Assembly: GCF_017815535.1 (NCBI RefSeq)
Contig: NZ_CP072596.1
Span: forward strand, 806,001 to 870,000
Reading direction: 5' to 3'
DNA from: Tessaracoccus sp. MC1865
GTDB lineage: Bacteria; Actinomycetota; Actinomycetes; Propionibacteriales; Propionibacteriaceae
Length of the DNA: 64,000 nucleotides
In this document: positions 50,441 through 59,031 of the stretch, in pieces
Position numbering within the stretch: position 1 is the stretch's first letter
Layout of the letters: every line of letters begins with the position of its first letter
The notes under the pieces: generated by a model
Told to the model about the DNA's origin: nothing
The model's input: the letters and a program-made list of their open reading frames with translations, nothing else
Databases searched by the model: none
Translations under genes and position numbers: made by a program

Positions 50441-51085
50441 GTGAGCACTCCTGTCGAGAACCCCACCGCAGCCAGCTGGACCTTTGCGGAGGACCATGTG
50501 TCGCCGTCCGAAGCCGTCGCCGAGGCGCGTGATGAAGCAACCGTGTCCGGCCTCACGCCGGTGACCACGGGAGAGATCGCCCTCCTGAAGGTGCTGACGC
50601 GGGCCATCGGGGCTGGCCACGTCGTCGAGATCGGCACGATGATGGGCGCCACCGGGCTGACGTTCCTCGAGGGCATGGGCTCCGACGGCATCCTGACGTC
50701 GATCGACGTGGAGGCCGACAACCAGATCCCCGCCCGCGAGTTCTTCCTGAAGTCGGGGTTCCCGACGTCGCGGTTCCGCCTGATCGCCGGCTCGCCCATC
50801 GAGGTGATGCCGAAGCTGCGCGACGGCGCCTACGACATCGTCTACATCTCCGGCGACAAGCTGGAATACGTCGAGTACGTCGCCGGTGCGCTGCGCCTGC
50901 TCCGCCACGGTGGGCTGTTGATCGTGCGGGACGTGCTGTGGCACAACAAGGTCGCCGATCATTCGGACGAGTCCGACGAGGTCATCATCATCCGTGAAGC
51001 CCTTGAGGCGATCACCCAGTCTGAGTCCTACACCCAGGCGCTCCTTCCGGTGGGCAACGGCCTGCTGGTGGCGGTCAAGGACTGA
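50441..51085 (+). CDS. SAM-dependent O-methyltransferase
   Basis: The 214 residues match the catechol-O-methyltransferase-like family: VVEIGTMMGATGLTFLEGM (SAM site I), LTSIDVEADNQIPAREFF, RFRLIAGSPIEVMPKL and GGLLIVRDVLWHNKVAD. It corresponds to the O-methyltransferase that precedes sigE in mycobacteria (Rv1220c). The substrate is unknown. GTG 50441 is fixed by TAGGCT 6 nt upstream. Confidence 0.9.
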   Translation: MSTPVENPTAASWTFAEDHVSPSEAVAEARDEATVSGLTPVTTGEIALLKVLTRAIGAGHVVEIGTMMGATGLTFLEGMGSDGILTSIDVEADNQIPAREFFLKSGFPTSRFRLIAGSPIEVMPKLRDGAYDIVYISGDKLEYVEYVAGALRLLRHGGLLIVRDVLWHNKVADHSDESDEVIIIREALEAITQSESYTQALLPVGNGLLVAVKD

Positions 51086-51208
51086 GCCGCCGCCGTTGCC
51101 GCCGCCCCCGGGGCGCAGGCTGTCTCTCCGGCCGTCACCGCTGTCTCCGCCGCGCACGGGGCGGCGAGGACAATCCACCGTCCCGCCTCGCCCGGCGTTC
51201 AGCCCACA

Positions 51209-51236
51209 GGGAACCTTTCGGGCGCGCGGCGCGTTA
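51209..51236 (+). promoter_or_regulatory. ECF (SigE-type) promoter of sigE
   Basis: GGGAACC (51209-51215) and CGTTA (51232-51236) are separated by about 16-17 bp, the arrangement expected for ECF sigma factor promoters of the SigE/SigH group. It predicts autoregulation of sigE. Confidence 0.6.
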
Positions 51237-51276
51237 TACCTAGAGAGTCACAGCTTGTTCACAGGTTGCTCTGGCA

Positions 51277-51882
51277 ATGTATCCGGGTATGGAGAGGCCC
51301 CCTATGTTCCGAGGAAGCAAGACGGCCAAGGCTGTCGCGCATACTTGGGTCGCGCCCACCTGGCAGGAACTGGTCCGCGACCATTCCGCCCAGGTGTATC
51401 GCCTCGCCTACCGCCTCACCGGCAATCAGCACGACGCGGAAGACCTCACCCAGGACGTGTTCGTGCGCGTGTTCAAGTCGATCCACAATTTCCAGCCCGG
51501 GACTCTCGAGGGCTGGCTGCACCGAATCACGACAAACCTCTTCCTCGACCAGGTCCGCCGCAAGCAGCGCATCCGCTTGGACGCCCTGTCGGTGGCCCCA
51601 GACCATGTCTGGGGCGAAAGCACTGGCCCCGAGGAACTGCACGACGACGCCGAGCTTGACGCCGACGTCTCCGCCGCCTTGCGCGCGCTCAGCCCTGAGC
51701 AGCGCGTCGCGGTGGTCCTGTGCGACATTGAGGGGCTGAGCTACGAAGAGATCGCCAAGGTTCTCGACGTGAAGCTCGGCACGGTGCGTTCCCGGATCGC
51801 CCGCGGCAGGGCAGCACTGCGCGAAGCCCTCGCGCACCGTGCGCCCACCGGGGGACGAACGCGCTATGCCGGAGTGTCCTGA
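51277..51882 (+). CDS. sigE: ECF RNA polymerase sigma factor SigE
   Basis: The 201 residues carry sigma region 2 ([37 protein letters not shown]) and region 4 ([40 protein letters not shown]). It directs transcription of envelope- and redox-stress genes. The assignment to SigE rests on the neighbours: O-methyltransferase, zinc-type anti-sigma and tatB. ATG 51277 is taken; ATG 51289 or 51304 are alternatives with no better ribosome binding site. The anti-sigma gene starts at the next base after its stop. Confidence 0.93.
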   Translation: MYPGMERPPMFRGSKTAKAVAHTWVAPTWQELVRDHSAQVYRLAYRLTGNQHDAEDLTQDVFVRVFKSIHNFQPGTLEGWLHRITTNLFLDQVRRKQRIRLDALSVAPDHVWGESTGPEELHDDAELDADVSAALRALSPEQRVAVVLCDIEGLSYEEIAKVLDVKLGTVRSRIARGRAALREALAHRAPTGGRTRYAGVS

Positions 51883-53304
51883 ATGGCCAAAGGCCCCTGC
51901 GAGAAATTCCACCCAGATCTGTCGGCCTATGCCGACGGGACTCTGCCGCCCAAACGCTGGGAACAGGTGACCTACCACCTGGCGGGCTGTGACAGCTGCT
52001 GCGAGGAGGTCCGGGGCATCAGCGACGTGTGCTCGAAGCTGAGCACCTACCGTTCCACCGGCACCCCGGATTCGCTGGCCGCCCGGCTCGAGAACATCGC
52101 CGGCGAACACGCCGCCACCCCCCTCTACATGGCTCACGGAGCCGGGGACCTGCCCTCCCAACGCCGACGCAGGGCCCAGTTCGCCTACCAGGGCGGCGTC
52201 GCGCTGCTCGCCGTCATGGTGTCCGCCGTCGTGATCGCGGTGCTCGTTGCGCCCACCCCCGTCAAGGTGTCGGATCCGGTCAAGGCCGCGCGGGAGCAGT
52301 ACTCCCGGTCGCTGACCGCCATCAGCGTCAACGAAGCCGTGGGTGCCATGCTGCTCGCCAACGAGCGCGGCGCTGACTTCGGTGCCCCGGAGAGCTACGT
52401 GCCGCTCACCTCGGAGACTGAATCGCTGCCCATCACCCGTGAACTGGCCGCCAACCTCTTGCGGCGCGCCGCCGACGCTGATTACAGCCTCACCGGCACG
52501 CAGCGGGTGTGGGCCAGCGACGGCGAAGGCCGCTACCGCACCGCAGACGTGCGCACCACGAAGATGGCGGGCTTCGGTGCCCAACTGGAAGTGCTCGACG
52601 TGCGCGGCGACCTGTTCGGCTCGGCCTTCCTGCCGGAGGTCGGCACCAGCCCCGTCGAGGCGCCCTGGGGGTGGGAATACTCCCGCAGCGGCACCACTGA
52701 GCAGGTGGCGGGCCGCGACGCAGTGCGCATCCAGGCCAACTCCGGCGAACTTCCGGCTGCCAGGTGGTGGGTCGACGCCGCCACCGGAATCATGCTCTGG
52801 GCCGAACGCTACGACGCCCTCGGCCGGGTCAACCTGGCCGTCGGTTACAAGCAACTCTCCCTGGACGACGCCTCGTTCGAGCCGGACGACTCGGCCCAGC
52901 TGATCTCGCTCCAGCCCGCCTCCTCCTCTGAGGCGGACGACTGGTGCGTCGGCCTGGACGCCTGCCCCCGCGAAGTGGGTGGCATGTCCCTGGTGGCGTA
53001 CTCGTCGTCGGAGAAGGACGAGTCGCCGTCGATGAGCCTGGTCTACTCGGATGGCTATCACACCGCCGTCGTCGACTGGACCACCGGCGTGCTCGGCGAC
53101 GGAGCACTCACCGAGAGTGACCGCGCGGCGGACATGACGGTGGAGGTCTGGCAGGCGGGCGACGGGGTGCTTTCGGTGGCCTGCGACTGCGCGCCGGCCA
53201 TGATCAAGGCCATCGCCGGAGAGCTCCCAGAACCCGAGGCCTACCGGGAGACGATCGCCGAGAAGATCGCCGGCGGGCTCGTTCGCATGACCAGGGTGCG
53301 CTGA
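51883..53304 (+). CDS. Anti-sigma-E factor with extracytoplasmic RseB/MucB-like domain
   Basis: The 473 residues contain three parts. The ZAS zinc motif is His32-x3-Cys36-x2-Cys39 in YHLAGCDSC, so the N-terminus should bind and hold SigE. A single transmembrane helix covers about 103-123 (VALLAVMVSAVVIAVLVAP). A long outer domain (124-473) includes ASDGEGRYRTADVRTTKMAG and REWWVDAATG-like RseB pattern (ARWWVDAATGIMLWAERYDA). Ordinary RseA proteins lack such a domain, so sensing and sigma binding seem joined on one chain. No htrA gene follows, unlike in mycobacteria. The RseB likeness is from motif reading and needs a profile search. Confidence 0.8.
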   Translation: MAKGPCEKFHPDLSAYADGTLPPKRWEQVTYHLAGCDSCCEEVRGISDVCSKLSTYRSTGTPDSLAARLENIAGEHAATPLYMAHGAGDLPSQRRRRAQFAYQGGVALLAVMVSAVVIAVLVAPTPVKVSDPVKAAREQYSRSLTAISVNEAVGAMLLANERGADFGAPESYVPLTSETESLPITRELAANLLRRAADADYSLTGTQRVWASDGEGRYRTADVRTTKMAGFGAQLEVLDVRGDLFGSAFLPEVGTSPVEAPWGWEYSRSGTTEQVAGRDAVRIQANSGELPAARWWVDAATGIMLWAERYDALGRVNLAVGYKQLSLDDASFEPDDSAQLISLQPASSSEADDWCVGLDACPREVGGMSLVAYSSSEKDESPSMSLVYSDGYHTAVVDWTTGVLGDGALTESDRAADMTVEVWQAGDGVLSVACDCAPAMIKAIAGELPEPEAYRETIAEKIAGGLVRMTRVR

Positions 53305-53320
53305 TCCGGCCGCGGCCGGG

Positions 53321-53326
53321 TAGCCT
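53321..53326 (+). promoter_or_regulatory. -10 element of tatB
   Basis: TAGCCT lies 6 nt before GTG 53333; a leaderless transcript is predicted. Confidence 0.5.
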
Positions 53327-53332
53327 ATAGCC

Positions 53333-53773
53333 GTGTTTGGCATCAGTGCGACGGATCTCGTCATCATCCTCGTGCTGGCCGTGCTCATGTTCGGCCCCGA
53401 GAAGCTCCCCGAGTATTCGCGCAAGGCCGCGCGGCTCTTCGTCTTCTTCCGTGATGTGGCGAACAACGCCAAGACCACGCTGGCAACCGAACTGGGCCCC
53501 GAGTACGCAGACCTGGAGCTGCGTGACCTGCACCCGAAGGCCTTCATCGCCAAGCAGTTGCGCGAGGAGGTGGCCCTCATCGAAGACGCCAAGCGCGAAC
53601 TGCTCGAGGCACAGGACACGCTGAAGTCGACAGCCACAGAAGTGAAGAGCGCGGCGAACGTGAATGCGCTGAAGAACGCCGCGGCGGACGGGTCGGCGCT
53701 GGACGAGCCTCCTGCGGACGCCCTGGCACTCGCCGGCCCCGTCGCCTCACCCTTCGATCCCGAGGCGACCTAG
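53333..53773 (+). CDS. tatB: Twin-arginine translocase subunit TatB
   Basis: The 146 residues start VFGISATDLVIILVLAVLMF, a short membrane helix (about 5-21) with the TatA/B hinge GPEKLPEYSRKAARL, and continue as a long amphipathic and coiled helix (AFIAKQLREEVALIEDAKRE). It forms the twin-arginine signal receptor with TatC, which is not in the window. The position after sigE and its anti-sigma matches other actinobacteria. TAGCCT 6 nt upstream fixes GTG 53333. It overlaps the convergent gene by 4 bp. Confidence 0.92.
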   Translation: MFGISATDLVIILVLAVLMFGPEKLPEYSRKAARLFVFFRDVANNAKTTLATELGPEYADLELRDLHPKAFIAKQLREEVALIEDAKRELLEAQDTLKSTATEVKSAANVNALKNAAADGSALDEPPADALALAGPVASPFDPEAT

Positions 53774-54090
53774 ATCAGGTCGGGATCCAGCGCCTGGTAG
53801 GCATGCCAGGCCGGCACTTCGTAGGGATGTGCGGCCAGCATGGCGTCGATGGCCGCTCTCGCGTGCTCGCGCGTGCAGACGGCCTCGATCCGGACCTCCT
53901 CCACCACGGTGAGCTCACCGCTGGTGCCGATGAACGGGTCTGCCGCGTCGCTGGGGCGGAAACGTCCCTCGCCCGGGGAACTGAAGCTGCAGGCGGAGTA
54001 CTCACCGAGCTGTCCCGCCCCGCCCCCCGCCAGCGCGGAGCGCACGGCGTCGGCGTGGGAGAGCGGGGCGAAACAGACGATGACGATCAT
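53770..54090 (-). CDS. NIF3/CutA-like (PII-type) small protein
   Basis: The 106 residues begin MIVIVCFAPLSHADAVRSAL and end AAIDAMLAAHPYEVPAWHAY. This resembles the inserted CutA/PII-like domain of NIF3 (YqfO) proteins and stand-alone versions of it (SSPGEGRFRP, PYEVPAWH). The function is unknown, possibly metal or nucleotide sensing. It lies 7 bp downstream of the mrp gene and is probably co-transcribed with it. Confidence 0.75.
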   Translation of the reverse strand: MIVIVCFAPLSHADAVRSALAGGGAGQLGEYSACSFSSPGEGRFRPSDAADPFIGTSGELTVVEEVRIEAVCTREHARAAIDAMLAAHPYEVPAWHAYQALDPDLI

Positions 54091-54097
54091 TGCTGCC

Positions 54098-55267
54098 TCA
54101 GGCGTTGGTTGACAGCGGGAGCCGGTGCCCGAGGAGCCCGCGCTTGGTGGCGGCGATCTGGTTGGCCAGGTCGATGATGGCGGTGGCAGACGGGTGCTCC
54201 GGGTGGCTCTCCACGATGGGCAGGCCGCGGTCTCCGCCGGCGAGCAACTGCTCGTCGAACGGGATCTGGGCGAGCATGGGCACGTCGTAGACGACGCGGT
54301 CCGTGAGGGCCTCGGCAACGAGCGTGCCGCCGCCGGAGCCGAACAGCTCGATCCGGTGGGTCTCGGTGCAGTGGGGGCAGGTGGTCTCGAGCCAGCTCAT
54401 GTTCTCCACGACACCGATCACGCGCTGCTCGAGGATGTGCGCCATGGTGCCGGCGCGTTCGGCGACCTCTGAGGCAGCCGACTGCGGGGTGGTCACCACG
54501 AGCACCTCGGAGCTGGGGATCTTCTGGCCCAGCGACATGGCGACGTCGCCGGTGCCGGGCGGCAGGTCGAGGAGCAGGTAGTCGAGGTCGCCCCAGTACA
54601 CGTCCGCCAGCAGCTGGGTGAGCGCCCGGTCCAGGATGGGCCCGCGCCAGGCGACCACCTGGTCACGCGAGGGCTTCAGCATGCCCACGGAGATCACCTT
54701 GAGACCACCGATGGCGGGCACCGGCATGATCATGTCGTCGACGACGGTGGGGCGCGCGTCGCCCAGCCCCAGGAGGTCCGGGATGGAGTGGCCGTAGATG
54801 TCCGCGTCGAGGATGCCGACGGAGCGGCCCTGCCTGGCCAGCGCCAGGCCGAGGTTGACCGTGACCGACGACTTGCCGACGCCGCCCTTGCCGGAGGCCA
54901 CGGCGATGACGCGGGTGAGGTTGCCGGGCTCGGCGAACTGGATCTTCCGCTCGACGGCGCCGCCGCGCAGCATCGAGCGCATCGCCTGGCGCTGCTCGTC
55001 GTTCATCACGCCGAGTTCGACGTTGACGGCGGAGACGCCCTCGACGGCCTCGACCGCCTTCGTGACCCGGCCGGTGATCTCGCTGCGCATGGGGCAGCCG
55101 GAGACCGTCAGGAGGACGCGGACGAACACGGTGCCGTCGTTGCTCGCCTGGATGTCGTCGACCATGCCCAGGTCGGTGATGGGGCGCCGGATCTCGGGAT
55201 CCTCCACGGTGTGGAGTGCGGCGCGGACGTGCGGGAGCAGCGGGTGTTCAGTCACGGTGTCCTTCAT
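54098..55267 (-). CDS. mrp: Mrp/ApbC family Fe-S cluster carrier ATPase
   Basis: The 389 residues include an N-terminal DUF59/MIP18 domain (about 5-95, VEDPEIRRPITDLGMVDDIQ, VSGCPMRSEI) and a P-loop ATPase domain with the deviant Walker A GKGGVGKSSVTVNLGLALA (Lys132). Conserved LDADIYGHSIPDLLG and the CxxC TCPHC, which bridges a cluster, follow. It loads Fe-S clusters onto target proteins. It is positioned near tatB as in other actinobacteria. TCCAGATATG-type upstream sequence gives no clear Shine-Dalgarno. Confidence 0.94.
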   Translation of the reverse strand: MKDTVTEHPLLPHVRAALHTVEDPEIRRPITDLGMVDDIQASNDGTVFVRVLLTVSGCPMRSEITGRVTKAVEAVEGVSAVNVELGVMNDEQRQAMRSMLRGGAVERKIQFAEPGNLTRVIAVASGKGGVGKSSVTVNLGLALARQGRSVGILDADIYGHSIPDLLGLGDARPTVVDDMIMPVPAIGGLKVISVGMLKPSRDQVVAWRGPILDRALTQLLADVYWGDLDYLLLDLPPGTGDVAMSLGQKIPSSEVLVVTTPQSAASEVAERAGTMAHILEQRVIGVVENMSWLETTCPHCTETHRIELFGSGGGTLVAEALTDRVVYDVPMLAQIPFDEQLLAGGDRGLPIVESHPEHPSATAIIDLANQIAATKRGLLGHRLPLSTNA

Positions 55268-55360
55268 ATCTGGAGGTGCTTGTGCCCTCCACGGTACCCG
55301 GGGTGTACCGCCCCGGGGTATCGGGTCCGCCTGGGGGATTGACCCTCGTCAAGCGGGTGG

Positions 55361-55756
55361 TCAGCGCCGGGAGTTGAGGGCGTCGCCGAGGATCATGACG
55401 CAGGTGGCCACCAGGGCAGGCACCCAGAGCTCGGCCAGGCTGGCCACCACGACGACGGCGGGGCCCAGCACCACGCTCACCGTCAACCGCTCGCGGTAGC
55501 CCAGGCGGGTCCGCGAACCCGGGGCGAGCAGGTAGCGCCACAGGGCGAAGTAGCCCAGGACGAACAGCGCGGCCACCACGGCCCCCAGCCACCAGCCGCC
55601 GGCGATCCGCCACAGGGAGATCGCGCCCACCACGATGAGGGCCAGGTGGCCGATGAGCAGGACGATGCCGAACCAGCGCACCTCGGTGGCCGATTCGGCG
55701 ACCTCGGAGACCTCGTCGGGGTGCACCTCGTTGCGTGTCTCTCGCCGACCCGTCAC
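55361..55756 (-). CDS. Small integral membrane protein, function unknown
   Basis: The 131 residues hold three or four hydrophobic segments: about 28-50 (FGIVLLIGHLALIVVGAISL), 55-75 (WLGAVVAALFVLGYFALW) and 93-123 (VSVVLGPAVVVVASLAELWV), with a charged N-terminus. No family is recognised. The start overlaps the DUF1003 gene by 4 nt, so it is the last gene of the MgtE-like/DUF1003 operon. Confidence 0.7.
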   Translation of the reverse strand: MTGRRETRNEVHPDEVSEVAESATEVRWFGIVLLIGHLALIVVGAISLWRIAGGWWLGAVVAALFVLGYFALWRYLLAPGSRTRLGYRERLTVSVVLGPAVVVVASLAELWVPALVATCVMILGDALNSRR

Positions 55757-56262
55757 CGCGCCTCCTTCTTCTCGGTCTTCTCATCTGCGCGTTCCAACCG
55801 GTCCGTCAGTTCACGCAGTTCGCTACGCAGTTCACCACGGACGAAGTCGCGCGTGGCCAGTTCACCCAGATGCATGCGGATGGCGGCGATCTCGCGCGCG
55901 AGGAAGTCCATGTCGGCCCGCGACTGCTGCGCCACGCGGCGGTCTTCGTCGAGACTCAATTTGTCGCGCACCTCCTGACGGTTCTGTGCCAGCAGGATCA
56001 GTGGCGCGGAGTAGGAGGCCTGCGTCGAGAAGAACAGGTTCAGCAGGATGAACGGGTAAGGGTCCCACTTCAGCCCGAAGAGGCCGATGAGGTTGATCAT
56101 CACCCACACGATGACGAAGACCGTCATGTAGACGAGGAACTTCGCGGTGCCCATGAATCGTGCGAAGCTCTCGGCGAAGATGCCGAACGTCTCGGAGTCG
56201 ACGGCGACCTTGGGCAGCCAGGAACGTCGGCCCGGCGTCGAAAGGGGATTGCGCTCAGACAT
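55753..56262 (-). CDS. DUF1003 membrane protein
   Basis: The 169 residues contain the DUF1003 core: FLVYMTVFVIVWVMINLIGL, DPYPFILLNLFFSTQASYSA and PLILLAQNRQ, with two membrane helices (about 40-65 and 75-100). A coiled C-terminal part follows (ELRSELRELTDRLERADEK). Function is unknown. It overlaps the CBS/MgtE-N gene by 8 nt and the next small membrane gene by 4 nt. A 25-residue N-terminal tail is hydrophilic. Confidence 0.9.
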   Translation of the reverse strand: MSERNPLSTPGRRSWLPKVAVDSETFGIFAESFARFMGTAKFLVYMTVFVIVWVMINLIGLFGLKWDPYPFILLNLFFSTQASYSAPLILLAQNRQEVRDKLSLDEDRRVAQQSRADMDFLAREIAAIRMHLGELATRDFVRGELRSELRELTDRLERADEKTEKKEAR

Positions 56263-57535
56263 CGGCAGCCTCGCTCACCTCGCTGGCGTCCACCTCGTCC
56301 ATGAGGTCACCTCGCCAGTCGTCGGGGAGCATGTGGTCGAGCACGTCGTCGACCGTCACGGCGCCCACCAGGTGCCCCTCCTCGTTGACCACGGGGGCCA
56401 CGACGAGGTTGTACGTCGCGAAGAAGCGGCTGACCTGCGCGAGGGGGGTGTGGGGGCGCAGCGGCTCCAGGTTGTCGTCGATGAGCGTGGTCACCATGAT
56501 GGTGGGGGGTTCGCGGAGCAGGCGCTGGATGTGGACCGCCCCGACGTAGCGGCCCGAGGGCGTCTCCAGTGGCGGGCGCGTGATGAACACCATGGAGGCC
56601 AGGGCGGGGGTGAGGGCCTCGACGCGGGCGTGGGCCAGCGCCTGCGCGACGGTGGCGTCAGTGTCGAGGATGATCGGCTCGGGCGTCATCATGCCGCCGG
56701 CGGTGAACTCCTCGTAAGCCATGAGGCGGCGCACGTCGGCCTGTTCCTCGGGCTCCATGCGCTGGAGGAGGTCCTCGGCGACATCGGCCGGCAGGTCGCG
56801 CATGAGGTCTGCCGCGTCGTCGGGGTCCATCTCGGACAACACGTCTGCGGCGCGCTCCATGTCGAGTTGCGAGATGAGCTCGATCTGCTCGTCCTCGGGG
56901 AGTTCCTCGATGGCCTCGGCGAGGATATCGTCGTCGAGCGCGTCGATGACCTCGGCCCGCGACTCCGGCTCCAGGTCGTGGAGTTCCTGCGCGATGTCGG
57001 CGGCCTTCATGTCGGTGAACTCGGCGATGAGGTGAGCGGCGGTGCGGCCGGTGGACAGGATGAGGTCCGGGATCTCCTTCCAGGAGACCACCTCGGGCTT
57101 GCCGCGGCCGCCGAACCCGAAGCGGCCGACTCCGGTCGAGGCGCGCAGCGCCACGGTGGCGAGTTCCCATTCGCGATTGCGCACCTGGGCCATGGAGATG
57201 TCCTCGATCCGCGTGGGGCGGTCGCGGTGGATGTTGCGGTCGAGCAGATCCGCGGCGACGAGGACCTCGGCCTCGCGTCGCTGGAAGCGCCGGGTGTCCA
57301 CCTGGCCGAGGATGGCCACCTGGTTGGGGCTGATGTCGTGCACGCGGATCATCGGCACGAAGATGCGGGCCCTGGCGAACAGCTCGACCACGAGGCCCTT
57401 CACCCTGGGCGCGCGGCCGTCGGCGCGGAGGAAACACACCACATCCTTCACGCGCCCCACCTGGTCACCAGCCGCGTCGACGATGGGCATGCCCAGCACA
57501 CGCGAGATGAAGACCTGCGTATCTTTGCTGACCAT
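56255..57535 (-). CDS. MgtE N-domain and CBS-pair protein lacking the channel domain
   Basis: The 426 residues comprise a PRC-barrel-like start (ISRVLGMPIVDAAGDQVGRV), an MgtE-N helical domain (about 190-290, MKAADIAQELHDLEPESRAE, MDPDDAADLMRDLPADVAED) and a CBS pair (about 300-415, GGMMTPEPIILDTDATVAQA). The MgtE transmembrane domain is missing, so it is not itself a magnesium channel and may be a sensor acting on another membrane protein, such as the DUF1003 product. TACATT (57543-57548, minus) 7 nt upstream supports ATG 57535. It matches the mycobacterial Rv1232c position. Confidence 0.88.
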   Translation of the reverse strand: MVSKDTQVFISRVLGMPIVDAAGDQVGRVKDVVCFLRADGRAPRVKGLVVELFARARIFVPMIRVHDISPNQVAILGQVDTRRFQRREAEVLVAADLLDRNIHRDRPTRIEDISMAQVRNREWELATVALRASTGVGRFGFGGRGKPEVVSWKEIPDLILSTGRTAAHLIAEFTDMKAADIAQELHDLEPESRAEVIDALDDDILAEAIEELPEDEQIELISQLDMERAADVLSEMDPDDAADLMRDLPADVAEDLLQRMEPEEQADVRRLMAYEEFTAGGMMTPEPIILDTDATVAQALAHARVEALTPALASMVFITRPPLETPSGRYVGAVHIQRLLREPPTIMVTTLIDDNLEPLRPHTPLAQVSRFFATYNLVVAPVVNEEGHLVGAVTVDDVLDHMLPDDWRGDLMDEVDASEVSEAADV

Positions 57536-57542
57536 GGGGGTA

Positions 57543-57548
57543 AATGTA
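57543..57548 (-). promoter_or_regulatory. -10 element of the MgtE-N/CBS gene
   Basis: TACATT is 7 nt before ATG 57535; the gap to the divergent lyase gene is only 30 bp. Confidence 0.5.
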
Positions 57549-57565
57549 CTGGGAACGGAGCGGAA

Positions 57566-58480
57566 ATGACTGGTAGGCACCAGCGCGCCAGGCGCACCAT
57601 CCTCGCGGTGCCCGGTTCGAGTGAGCGGTTCATCGCGAAGTCCACCGGGCTCGACGTCGACGAGGTGTTCCTCGACCTCGAGGACGGCGTGGCCGTGGGC
57701 GCCAAGGAGGAGGCTCGCGGGCTGATCGTCGAGTCCCTGCGCACGTTGACGTGGAAGGCGCCGACGGTGTCGGTGCGCGTCAACGACTGGATGACGCCGT
57801 GGACCCTCCGGGACGTGCTCGAGGTGATCGGTGGGGCCGGGGCCGCCGTGGACAGCGTGATCCTGCCGAAGGTCTCCACCCCGGGGCACGTCGAGGCCCT
57901 CGACCTGCTGCTCACCCAGGTGGAGCGCGAGCACGGGCTGGCGGTCGGGCGGATCGGGATCGAGGCGATCATCGAGGACGCCCGGGGCCTCGCTGCGGTG
58001 CAGGCCATCGCCGCGGCCAGCCCGCGGCTGGAGTCGCTGACGATGGGTCCAGGCGACATGATGGCCTCGCTCGGGATGCCCGGCCTGGGCGTCGGCGCCC
58101 TGGTCGACGGCTACCCGGGGGATCCGCTGCACCACGTGTTCGCCCAGATCCTGGTCGCCGCCCGGGCCAACGGGCTTCAGGCGATCGACGGGCCGTACGT
58201 CGCCATCCATGACCTCGACGGCTTCCGGGCCGCGGCCAGGAGGGTCGCGGCCCTCGGCTACGACGGCAAGTGGGTGTTGCACCCCACGCAGGTGGGCGCG
58301 GGGACTGAGGTCTTCACCCCATCGACGGAGGCGATCGAGCGCGCCCGGGCGATGGTGGACGCGGCTGACCGGGCGGCAGAACGCGGTGTCGGGGCTGTGC
58401 TGCTCGGCGACGAGATGGTCGACGAGGCCGGGGTGAAGCTCGCCCGGGCGCTCCTCGGCCGCATCGCCGAAACCCGGTGA
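57566..58480 (+). CDS. HpcH/HpaI-family lyase, CitE/malyl-CoA lyase-like
   Basis: The 304 residues show the CitE-like TIM barrel: RRTILAVPGSSERFIAKSTG, VDEVFLDLEDGVAVGAKEEA (metal-binding Glu/Asp), VSVRVNDWMTPWTLRD, SVILPKVSTPGHV, IEAIIEDARGL and YDGKWVLHPTQVG. Relatives include citrate-lyase beta subunits, malyl-CoA lyases and (S)-citramalyl-CoA lyase. No citrate-lyase alpha/gamma partners are present, so a stand-alone acyl-CoA lyase releasing glyoxylate or pyruvate is more likely. GGAGCGG precedes ATG 57566. Confidence 0.87.
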   Translation: MTGRHQRARRTILAVPGSSERFIAKSTGLDVDEVFLDLEDGVAVGAKEEARGLIVESLRTLTWKAPTVSVRVNDWMTPWTLRDVLEVIGGAGAAVDSVILPKVSTPGHVEALDLLLTQVEREHGLAVGRIGIEAIIEDARGLAAVQAIAAASPRLESLTMGPGDMMASLGMPGLGVGALVDGYPGDPLHHVFAQILVAARANGLQAIDGPYVAIHDLDGFRAAARRVAALGYDGKWVLHPTQVGAGTEVFTPSTEAIERARAMVDAADRAAERGVGAVLLGDEMVDEAGVKLARALLGRIAETR

Positions 58481-58530
58481 GCGGCGTCTGCGGGGTCGCG
58501 TAGGCTTGAAAGCGGTTCAAGGAGGACACA

Positions 58531-59031
58531 ATGGCCGAGCCCGCATCGCCGATGGGGAAGTTGATGAAGCTCAACTACCCACAGCACGTCGTCGAGTACT
58601 CGACGTATGAAGAGGCCCAGTCCGCCGTCGACTACCTCGCCGACAACAAGTTCCCAGTCGAGAACATCATGATCGTGGGCACCAACCTGAAACTGCTGGA
58701 ACGCGTCACGGGTCGTCGCACCTGGGGCGGCGTGATCGCGGCCGGCGCGGCCTCGGGCGTCATGACCGGCCTTCTCGTGGGCCTCATGCTGATGTTCTTC
58801 GTGGGCGGCGGCAACGCCACCATGCTGTGGGTGGGCCTGGCCATGGGCATCCTGTTCGGCATCATCGCCCAGGGCCTCACGTACGCCATGAGCGGCGGCA
58901 AGCGCGATTTCAACTCGCAGCGCGTCACGGTGGCGGCCAGCTACGAGGTGCTCGCCGAACACCGCGTTGCCCAGTCAGCGCGGGACCTGCTGATGCAGCG
59001 CCCCGGCGCACGAGCGGCGCTCTTCGAGTGA
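58531..59031 (+). CDS. General stress protein 17M-like membrane protein
   Basis: The 166 residues have an N-terminal GSP17M/YflT-like domain (VVEYSTYEEAQSAVDYLADN, KFPVENIMIVGTNLKLLERV) and a two-helix glycine-rich membrane hairpin (about 68-125, VIAAGAASGVMTGLLVGLML, GLAMGILFGIIAQGLTYAM). It resembles the conserved protein near mrp/MgtE-like genes in mycobacteria. The role is unknown; stress-related by name only. AAGGAGG precedes ATG 58531 and TAGGCT lies about 25 nt upstream. It is coupled to the next gene. Confidence 0.85.
   Translation: MAEPASPMGKLMKLNYPQHVVEYSTYEEAQSAVDYLADNKFPVENIMIVGTNLKLLERVTGRRTWGGVIAAGAASGVMTGLLVGLMLMFFVGGGNATMLWVGLAMGILFGIIAQGLTYAMSGGKRDFNSQRVTVAASYEVLAEHRVAQSARDLLMQRPGARAALFE

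Noticed and set aside
51259-53637. Long minus-strand frame opposite sigE and the anti-sigma gene
   Set aside because: The composition and position mark it as a shadow of the plus-strand genes.
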